Assembly (NCBI RefSeq): GCF_014635085.1
Contig: NZ_BMCH01000004.1
Span: 170,104-234,103 of the forward strand
From: Asaia siamensis
Lineage (GTDB): Bacteria > Pseudomonadota > Alphaproteobacteria > Acetobacterales > Acetobacteraceae
Direction: 5' to 3'
DNA length: 64,000 bases
Shown here: in pieces, positions 34,480 to 41,255 of the stretch
Layout: every line of letters begins with the position of its first letter
Numbering within the stretch: position 1 is the first letter of the stretch
The notes under the pieces: model-generated
Database searches by the model: none
Told to the model about the DNA's origin: nothing
Seen by the model: only the letters and a program-made list of their open reading frames with translations
Translations under genes and position numbers: made by a program

Positions 34480-35367
34480 ATGAAATGGTCAGGCGTTTTC
34501 CCCGCAGCAACGACGCAGTTCTCGCAGGATCTTTCGGTCGATCTCGGCGCGACGCAGCAGGTTCTCGATAACCTGATCAATGACGGCGTCCATGGGCTCG
34601 TGATCATGGGAACATGCGGTGAGAACAACTCGCTCGAACCAGATGAGAAGATCCGTGTGCTCGAAGCCGCCCACGAAGTTATTGCAGGGCGCGTCCCCTA
34701 CTTTGTCGGCGTGTCAGAGCTCACGACGCCACGCGCGGTCGCATTCGCCCGTCAGGCGGCACGTGTGGGCGCAGATGCGCTGATGGTGCTTCCTGCCATG
34801 GTCTATGTCCCCAAACCCCATGAACTGGAGCATCATTTCAAGCAGGTCGCTGCGGCCTCGGATCTGCCGATCATGCTTTACAACAACCCGACCGCCTACC
34901 GCGTGAATATCGAAATGGACGTTCTTGCGCGTCTGGCCGAATGCCCGACGATTCAGGCCATCAAGGAAAGTTCTGCCGATACACGTCGCTACACCGATGT
35001 CGCCAATGAGTTCGGCGATCGCTTCGTCATCATGGCAGGGCTCGACGACGTAGCCTTCGAAGGCTTGTTGCTGGGCGCAGAGGGCTGGATTTCCGGTCTG
35101 ACCAGCGCTTTTCCCAAGGAATCCGTCGCCCTCGTCGAGGCGCTGCAGCGTAAGGATCTTGAAATGGCGCTGCGTATCTATCGCTGGTTCATGCCCTTGC
35201 TCCATCTGGATGCGGATCATGACCTTGTCCAGTCCATCAAGCTGGCAGAGCAGATCATGGGGCGTGGCTCCGAGCGCGTGCGTCTGCCGCGTCTGCCTCT
35301 AGAGGGCGCGCGACGGGACGCGGTGACCCGTATGGTCGAGACCGCCGCCGCCAGTCGTCCGTTCTGA
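34480..35367 (+). CDS. DHDPS-family 1-pyrroline-4-hydroxy-2-carboxylate deaminase (probable)
   Basis: 295 residues, a complete dihydrodipicolinate synthase/N-acetylneuraminate lyase TIM barrel. The Schiff-base lysine is Lys162 in AIKESSADTRR and the catalytic tyrosine is Tyr134 in MLYNNPTAYR; the carboxylate-binding MGTCGENNSL replaces the GTTGE of true DHDPS. In hydroxyproline clusters members of this family convert 1-pyrroline-4-hydroxy-2-carboxylate to 2,5-dioxopentanoate plus ammonia; the presence here of epimerase, D-amino acid dehydrogenase and type III semialdehyde dehydrogenase makes that assignment strong. A GAGGTAAAG-type ribosome-binding site precedes the ATG. It is first of three plus-strand genes. 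Confidence 0.9.
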   Translation: MKWSGVFPAATTQFSQDLSVDLGATQQVLDNLINDGVHGLVIMGTCGENNSLEPDEKIRVLEAAHEVIAGRVPYFVGVSELTTPRAVAFARQAARVGADALMVLPAMVYVPKPHELEHHFKQVAAASDLPIMLYNNPTAYRVNIEMDVLARLAECPTIQAIKESSADTRRYTDVANEFGDRFVIMAGLDDVAFEGLLLGAEGWISGLTSAFPKESVALVEALQRKDLEMALRIYRWFMPLLHLDADHDLVQSIKLAEQIMGRGSERVRLPRLPLEGARRDAVTRMVETAAASRPF

Positions 35368-35390
35368 TCTCAGGCAAACCGGGGATATCC

Positions 35391-36398
35391 ATGCGTCACA
35401 CTTTTTTCTGTATCGACGGCCACACGGCCGGTAACCCTGTGCGGCTCGTTGCTGGAGGCACGCCCCTGCTGCGTGGTGCGACGATGGGAGAGAGGCGGCT
35501 GGACTTTCTCGAACGCTTCGATTGGATCAGAACCGGGCTTTGTTATGAACCGCGTGGTCACAGCATGATGTCCGGAGGGTTCCTGTATCCTCCGAGCCGG
35601 CAGGATACCGACGGCGGTATCCTTTTCATCGAGACGAGCGGCTGCTTACCCATGTGTGGCCATGGCACGATCGGTCTGGTCACATTCGCCCTCGAGCATG
35701 GGCTGCTTGTGCCTCGCGAGCCGGGTACGCTGAAGCTCGAAGTCCCGGCCGGATTGATCGATATCTCATACACCGAAGAGGCAGGGCGGGTTACGAAGGT
35801 GCGTATTCGCAATGTGCCTTCTTATGTCGCCGCCACCGGTATCAACATCGACGTACCTGGCATCGGCCCTCTTGTAGTCGACGTGGCGTATGGCGGTAAC
35901 TACTATGCAATCATTGAGCCCCAACCTGGATATGAAGGGCTGGACGCGCTGGGGGCACAACGCATTTTGGACCTGAGCCCGCGAGTCAGGCTGGCTGTGC
36001 AGGCGAAGTGTCACCCGGTCCATCCACTCGACCCTGCCATCAACGGCGTCTCACATGTCCTCTGGGCGGATAAGGGGCTTTCACCTACTCAAGGGCGCAA
36101 TGCCGTATTTTACGGCGATCATGCGATTGATCGCAGCCCATGCGGCACCGGAACCTCGGCACGCCTCGCCCACCTCCATCACAAAGGGCTTTTGCAGCCG
36201 GGCCACCCTTTCATACATGAGAGTTATATCCACAGCCGGTTCATCGGTACGATCGAATCGCTCACTTCGCTCCCCGGGCCGAACGGGACCGTTCCGGCAA
36301 TCATACCGCTGATCGAAGGCCGTGCGGTGTCAACCGGTTTCAATACTCTCTGGATCGATCCGGAGGATGTCTTCTGCCACGGATTCCAGGTCTCATGA
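35391..36398 (+). CDS. 4-hydroxyproline 2-epimerase (proline racemase family)
   Basis: 335 residues. Both catalytic cysteines are present, Cys89 in LPMCGHGTIG and Cys251 in DRSPCGTGTSARL, so it should be a racemase/epimerase rather than the trans-3-hydroxyproline dehydratase type, where one is replaced. The N-terminal FFCIDGHTAGNPVRLV and central VDVAYGGNYYAI segments are typical. It converts trans-4-hydroxy-L-proline to cis-4-hydroxy-D-proline in the cytoplasm, the first step of the pathway. It sits 23 bp after the deaminase gene and overlaps the GH35 gene by 4 bp. Confidence 0.92.
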   Translation: MRHTFFCIDGHTAGNPVRLVAGGTPLLRGATMGERRLDFLERFDWIRTGLCYEPRGHSMMSGGFLYPPSRQDTDGGILFIETSGCLPMCGHGTIGLVTFALEHGLLVPREPGTLKLEVPAGLIDISYTEEAGRVTKVRIRNVPSYVAATGINIDVPGIGPLVVDVAYGGNYYAIIEPQPGYEGLDALGAQRILDLSPRVRLAVQAKCHPVHPLDPAINGVSHVLWADKGLSPTQGRNAVFYGDHAIDRSPCGTGTSARLAHLHHKGLLQPGHPFIHESYIHSRFIGTIESLTSLPGPNGTVPAIIPLIEGRAVSTGFNTLWIDPEDVFCHGFQVS

Positions 36399-37963
36399 GG
36401 GGACTCGTCTCAGCCTGCGCGGCTGCGCTTCTTTTCGGGTGCTCGGCGGCATTTGGTGGTGTCACGCCGATGCCCTGCATGAAGGGACATGACGGGCATT
36501 TCCACATGGAGGTCGATGGCAGACCCTTCTTTGTTCTCGCGGCCCAGATGCATAATTCAAGCGCCTGGCCAGAGTACCTTCCAGTTTTCTGGAAGGCGGC
36601 AGATGCCCTCTCTGTCAATACGGTGCAGGCTCCGGTCTACTGGGAAATTATGGAGCCTGCTGAGGGGCATTATGATTTTTCGATGGTCGACACCCTCATC
36701 ACCCAGGCACGTACGCATCGCAAACGCCTTGCTTTGCTCTGGTTCGGCACCTGGAAGAACGGCGCAGGACATTACGTGCCGCTCTGGATGAAACGCGACA
36801 CAAAACGTTTTCCTCGCCTGCGCGATGCCGATGGCCGCCAGCTGGATGGTATGTCGCCCTTCGGTAGCCAGACACTCGAGAAGGACAAGCAGGCTTTCAG
36901 CGCGTTGATGAAGCATCTGCGTGAGCGCGATTCTGTCGAACATACGGTGATCATGGTTCAGGTGGAGAACGAGCCCGGACTGCTCGGCACTGTACGCGAC
37001 CATAGCCCCGAGGCTGAGGTTGCCTTTCACGCGCTGGTCCCGGCCGATCTTGCAAACGGTGCGCGGGGAACCGACTGGATGGGGCGTTTCGGTAGTGATG
37101 CCGCCGAGTATTTCGCGGCCTGGTCTGTATCACGTTACGTGAATGGTGTCGCCGCGGCAGGAAAGGCAGAGTATCCGCTGCCGCTCTACGTTAATGTCTG
37201 GTTGCGCTATCGAGGCCTGACGCAACCAGGGGTCGAATATCCGAGTGGTGGCGCCACCGTAAATATGCTCGATCTCTGGAAGCGGGAGACCCCGGCAATC
37301 GACGTGATTGGCACTGATACCTATACGGGTAATTTCGCGGAATATCAGGCGGGGGTGCTGCCCTATCAGCGGGCAGATAACGCGCCCTTCCTGTCTGAGA
37401 GCGGCATAACGGAAGAAAATGCGCGATGGACGTGGGACATGCTGTCACGCGGCGCGCTCGGCGCCTCCGTCTTCGGTGTCGATGATCCGGATCTGCACGA
37501 TGCGGCCATTCGACTTCATGGGGCCGATAACCGCCTCCTCGCGCAAACGGCTCCTGTACTGGTGCCTCTCGCAGCACGCGGTGACGTGGTCTCGCTCATT
37601 GAGGAACCCGGGGCGCCGTCGCCCACGCATCGCCTGGGTCACTGGATCGTCAAGGCGAGTTATGGTGCGCAATGGGGACAGCCCGACCCTTCATCGGCGC
37701 CGATCCGTGACAAGCCAATGGGTCGCGCAGTCGTCGCGCGCCTAGACGAGACACATTTCCTCGTTATCGGCGCCGCGTCGCGCATCGGTCTGACAGCGGC
37801 GCTACACGACACCAGCCTTCACGAAGTCAGGCGTGTCGAGCAGGGGGAGATCGACGCCAAAGGGGCGTGGCATGGAACGCGTATCTGGAACGGTGACGAG
37901 ACCGATAGCGGGCTTAATCTGCCGCCTGAGGGTGTCATGCTTCGGGTTGAAGTGTCGCCTTGA
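36395..37963 (+). CDS. GH35-type beta-galactosidase, exported
   Basis: 522 residues with an N-terminal signal (RGLVSACAAALLFGCSAAFGG); the cysteine could be a lipidation site but the lipobox is imperfect. The TIM barrel shows the clan GH-A pair expected for GH35: acid/base Glu193 in MVQVENEPGLLG and nucleophile Glu335 in PFLSESGITE. A C-terminal region of about 130 residues with beta-sandwich character follows, as in GH35-like proteins with a DUF5597-type tail. It likely removes beta-galactose from arabinogalactan or extensin glycans in the periplasm. Coupled to the epimerase gene (ATGA); its 3' end overlaps the convergent GntR gene by 29 bp. Confidence 0.85.
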   Translation: MRGLVSACAAALLFGCSAAFGGVTPMPCMKGHDGHFHMEVDGRPFFVLAAQMHNSSAWPEYLPVFWKAADALSVNTVQAPVYWEIMEPAEGHYDFSMVDTLITQARTHRKRLALLWFGTWKNGAGHYVPLWMKRDTKRFPRLRDADGRQLDGMSPFGSQTLEKDKQAFSALMKHLRERDSVEHTVIMVQVENEPGLLGTVRDHSPEAEVAFHALVPADLANGARGTDWMGRFGSDAAEYFAAWSVSRYVNGVAAAGKAEYPLPLYVNVWLRYRGLTQPGVEYPSGGATVNMLDLWKRETPAIDVIGTDTYTGNFAEYQAGVLPYQRADNAPFLSESGITEENARWTWDMLSRGALGASVFGVDDPDLHDAAIRLHGADNRLLAQTAPVLVPLAARGDVVSLIEEPGAPSPTHRLGHWIVKASYGAQWGQPDPSSAPIRDKPMGRAVVARLDETHFLVIGAASRIGLTAALHDTSLHEVRRVEQGEIDAKGAWHGTRIWNGDETDSGLNLPPEGVMLRVEVSP

Positions 37964-38639
37964 TGGGCTGTTTGATGTCCAGTTCGGTGCGTAGATCCTC
38001 CAGCGTGTCCTGAAGATGTTCGACGAGTAAGGTCTCGACAGTCAGGGCATCGCGCTCGAGCCAGGCGGCGAGGATTTCCCGATGCTCAGTATTGGCGCGC
38101 GTATCACGCCCCAGGGGATGGAGGTGGAAGCGGACATAACGCTCGGCAATCACGCTCAACGTCTCGATCACGTGAAGTGTCAGACGCCCGGCGCCCGGTC
38201 GCACGAGAGATAGGTGGAACACGCGGTTAAAGTTGCTCAGATCGGTACGATGTTGCTTTGCGGCAGTCTCCAATTCCTTGAGCGCCTTCTGGGCTGTTTT
38301 CTGATCTGCGGCCGTAGCCAGAAGGGCAGCCTCTGCCGCAGCGCTGGGCTCGAGCCTCAGACGCAGCTTGAACACGTCCTCTGCCTCTCGTGAGGTAAGC
38401 TCACAAACGGTATAGCCGCGCTTGGGCTGCGCCTTGACCAGACCATCCTGCTCCAGACGCGCCAAAGTTTCGCGCAGAGGGATTTTGCTGATGTTGAACT
38501 CGGCTGCCAACGTATCCTGGCGGATCGGCTGACCGGCGGGAAGTGCCCCGGAGAGGATCTGTTCACGCAACACGCCATAGAGCTGGTCCGTAATGGACCT
38601 GACGATAAGAGGCTGCATCTTGCGCGCGGCGAGGGTCAT
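37935..38639 (-). CDS. GntR-family regulator, FCD subfamily
   Basis: 234 residues. A winged helix-turn-helix at residues 14-77 (VLREQILSGALPAGQPIRQ, LAAEFNISKIPLRETLARLEQDGLV) is followed by an all-helical FCD ligand-binding domain with HREILAAWLERDA carrying a conserved histidine. FCD regulators generally repress catabolic genes until a carboxylic acid ligand binds. It is placed in the middle of the hydroxyproline/glycan locus, and a GTATAC motif lies 63 bp upstream of its start, so it probably regulates itself and the flanking operons. Likely inducer is hydroxyproline or a pathway intermediate; that is inference. Confidence 0.92.
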   Translation of the reverse strand: MTLAARKMQPLIVRSITDQLYGVLREQILSGALPAGQPIRQDTLAAEFNISKIPLRETLARLEQDGLVKAQPKRGYTVCELTSREAEDVFKLRLRLEPSAAAEAALLATAADQKTAQKALKELETAAKQHRTDLSNFNRVFHLSLVRPGAGRLTLHVIETLSVIAERYVRFHLHPLGRDTRANTEHREILAAWLERDALTVETLLVEHLQDTLEDLRTELDIKQPIKATLQPEA

Positions 38640-38701
38640 GAAACGGCGTTACCTTTTCGTTGCGGTCTTGTCACGATCCGCGGGGGATGACACAATCATA
38701 T

Positions 38702-38713
38702 ATCGTATACAAA
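38702..38713. promoter_or_regulatory. Candidate GntR operator between gntR and the glycosidase-like gene
   Basis: ATCGTATACAAA, with the CGTATAC core shared with the sites at 34411 and 41183, in the divergent region between the GntR gene and the exported glycosidase-like gene. Its dyad is less perfect than in the other two. Confidence 0.55.
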
Positions 38714-38842
38714 ACGAGGCCACCAGCCATTTCGAGGTGCGCAATATGACTGGCGTGGCCGACAGGAGAGGTTGTGCCGCGTCCGCATGCGTCCTGCAAA
38801 GAGGATTTTGGGACGGCCCTTGGTCTAATCGCGGCGGAGCGA

Positions 38843-41140
38843 ATGATGATGAAGAGAAGGATGATCCTGTTGGGCGGCGTATTCTCTGCCGCCAGCCTTG
38901 CGATGCGCGGCATTGCGCTGGGGCAGGGGGAAGCTGTCCGGCCTGTATTGTCTGGCAGGGGGCAGGCATGGAAGATCGTGGAGGACAGGGCGACACCCGA
39001 CGGAGCACTCACGCTCCATTCATCGACAGGTGAGACGATCAAGCTCAGTCGCTTTCTCGAAAGTTACGAGGCCCCCGCCGGAGTGCCCTATTGCGGCCTT
39101 TCCTTTCCCCGTCTTGCCCTCGCCGAGGCCGATCTGCTGGCCGATACATTGCTGCGTGGGGAAGACGACCCCGACGAGATGGCGGTGCGCGATGCCGCAC
39201 CATCGGTAGATAGTCATTTCGAAAGCGAGCAGGTTGGCCGCATCGTCTGGACCAGTTTCATTGGCACGCCTCAGGCTGATGATGTCATGCCGCTCACGCC
39301 AGCAGGCAACACGCGCAACTGGCATGTTGATCGTATCGCCCCGGAACTTCATGCCGGAGCACCGTTGGTAGCCCATCGTCGGGAGGGGCTCCTTGGTGGG
39401 GATCTGCCGATCATTGTCAAACAGTTCCAGACAGGTCCAGGTCGCTACTGGGAGGTCATGGTTTTCGCCGAGACAGACACTACGGAAATCCATCAGGTGC
39501 CAAGCTGGCAGCGGGTCACGCTTGTTTCGAACGGGAAAGTCGAACGGGTGGTCTATGGGACGAGCTATCCGCCTTTCGGACCTTTCCGACCCGATCCAGA
39601 TGAGAGCCAGTTCAACGCGGCGCTGCTGCGCTGTGTATTTTTCTGGCGCAAGACCCAGATTGGTCAAATGCAAATTCACCTTCCGCGGGCAGACTGGAGC
39701 GATATTGCCACCCATGGTTTCGTGAAGGAACTCATTGTGCGTCGCGGAGGGACGGGCGCGCGTTACGGTGTGGTCGACAGGGATTATGCCGGTCCGGAAT
39801 ATGACGGGTTCCAGGACATATTTACGGCCTCGCTCTATGCCAATCTGGTTTGGGGTCGCTTCGATCAGGCGAAGGCGATCCTGATCGACCAGTTCGAGCA
39901 TTTTGTGACGCCGGATGGGCTGGTCGCAATGCGCGGCCCTGAAGTGGGGCAAACAGGGCTGACGCTGTCTCTGCTCGCGCTTTATGCGCGGCTGAGCGGC
40001 GATCTTGCTGTGCTGCAACGCTACCAGTTGAAGATAGGCGCCATGGCTCAGGTGCTGGTGGCGCTCCATGACAAGGCCCTTGGGTTACCCGATGCGGACC
40101 CGGCCCACGGGCTTATCGCGGGCTGGAGCGAGAGCGACGCGTGCCTGTTTCCCGATCCATCGATCTGGTGGAAGCCCTATTTCAGTAATTCCGGTCTCGC
40201 CGCGCGTGGCCTGGAGGATGGCGCCATTCTCTGGAGGGCCCTCGCCCCCGGCGAGACAGCCCTTAGCGAGGATTGGCTGAAACGGGCGAAACAGCTGCGC
40301 GCTCGCGTGAATGAAGCGCTGTCGTCCTCGATCCAGCACGACCAGTCGCCTCCCTATGTCCCCATCCTCCCTGGTGTGTCCGAGAGCTTTCGCAAGTCTC
40401 TGCTCACGCATCGATACAGTGAGCAGCAATGGGCGCATCGGGTTTATGCCGAGTTGCTTCAGTCCGGGGTGCTCACGCCAGATCTGGAAAATCAGCTTAT
40501 CAATTCGATGCGTGCCCATGGCGCGACGGTCATGGGCGTTGTCGGCAATCTGGCTCCCCCAAGTGCTGAAAGCCGAGACATGCTTGGATTCATTTCCTAC
40601 GGCTATGCGCTGGCTCTTCTGCGTCAGGATCGTATCAGGGAATTCATCTTGTTCCTCTATGCCCACCGCTATCACATCCATACGCGTGGAAGCTGGACGG
40701 CGTCCGAGGTGGCAGGGCTGAGAGGGGAGCTCGCCCTGTTCTGTCTCCCTGCACAAATGACCCTGCCCATCCTCCTCAGGGAGGCGCTTGTGCATGAGGA
40801 TGAAAATGGCACCACTCTTCATCTTGCTCGCGGCGTTCCACGCAGTTGGGTGTGGTCGGAAAGTGGCATTGCCGTGTCGGACGCGCCGACACGATGGGGT
40901 AAGATCAGCTTCACTCTGAGGCGGCGATCGGACGGATCGCGCCTCGATATGTGGGTTACCGCTGAGCGTGCTTTGCCCGACACGATAAGGCTCGCCCTGC
41001 GTTTGCCGAAATCCAGGATCCCCCGGTCGGTGACGGGTAGTCTGCCGCCTCATGCTCTCGTCCTGTCAGGGGCGGCACTCGTCATACACCCGGGTGACGT
41101 GCGAGACTCTCGGATCGAGATCATTCTGAAATCGACCTGA
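38843..41140 (+). CDS. Exported glycosidase-like protein, (alpha/alpha)6-barrel type, family not recognised
   Basis: 765 residues from the first of three consecutive ATGs at 38843, with GGAG upstream; a GTG further upstream would place codons ahead of the signal. A KRRMILLGG signal suggests Tat or Sec export. Residues 30-310 look like a beta-rich domain, the middle (about 310-670) is helical with repeated aromatic patterns (GFQDIFTASLYANLVWGRFDQA, GLTLSLLALYARLSGDLA, GWSESDACLFPDPSIWW), and a beta domain ends the protein. This architecture matches inverting (alpha/alpha)6 glycoside hydrolases, but no family motif is certain. Candidate catalytic acids lie in YAGPEYDGFQD and GWSESDA. It is regulated with the hydroxyproline locus and precedes the TonB receptor, so it may cleave a plant glycoprotein glycan. 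Confidence 0.65.
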   Translation: MMMKRRMILLGGVFSAASLAMRGIALGQGEAVRPVLSGRGQAWKIVEDRATPDGALTLHSSTGETIKLSRFLESYEAPAGVPYCGLSFPRLALAEADLLADTLLRGEDDPDEMAVRDAAPSVDSHFESEQVGRIVWTSFIGTPQADDVMPLTPAGNTRNWHVDRIAPELHAGAPLVAHRREGLLGGDLPIIVKQFQTGPGRYWEVMVFAETDTTEIHQVPSWQRVTLVSNGKVERVVYGTSYPPFGPFRPDPDESQFNAALLRCVFFWRKTQIGQMQIHLPRADWSDIATHGFVKELIVRRGGTGARYGVVDRDYAGPEYDGFQDIFTASLYANLVWGRFDQAKAILIDQFEHFVTPDGLVAMRGPEVGQTGLTLSLLALYARLSGDLAVLQRYQLKIGAMAQVLVALHDKALGLPDADPAHGLIAGWSESDACLFPDPSIWWKPYFSNSGLAARGLEDGAILWRALAPGETALSEDWLKRAKQLRARVNEALSSSIQHDQSPPYVPILPGVSESFRKSLLTHRYSEQQWAHRVYAELLQSGVLTPDLENQLINSMRAHGATVMGVVGNLAPPSAESRDMLGFISYGYALALLRQDRIREFILFLYAHRYHIHTRGSWTASEVAGLRGELALFCLPAQMTLPILLREALVHEDENGTTLHLARGVPRSWVWSESGIAVSDAPTRWGKISFTLRRRSDGSRLDMWVTAERALPDTIRLALRLPKSRIPRSVTGSLPPHALVLSGAALVIHPGDVRDSRIEIILKST

Positions 41141-41182
41141 GGTAGGGTGTATCATATCTTAAATGGAACGTTGCAGAATCGT

Positions 41183-41194
41183 AGCGTATACGAT
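41183..41194. promoter_or_regulatory. Candidate GntR operator upstream of the TonB receptor
   Basis: AGCGTATACGAT, containing the perfect palindrome CGTATACG, 61 bp before the receptor start. Best matched to the site at 34411 (CGTATACGATA is identical in both). Confidence 0.58.
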
Positions 41195-41255
41195 ATCTGG
41201 TATCTCATCGGTGGCGGTGTTGCCACGTTGTGGCCAGAGAAGGACATGAAGTTCC

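Noticed and set aside
39020..41053. Long minus-strand open frames (349 and 322 residues) opposite the glycosidase-like gene
   Set aside because: They mirror the plus-strand codon pattern of a high-GC gene, have no ribosome-binding site or domain, and lie fully inside a gene with signal peptide and operator.
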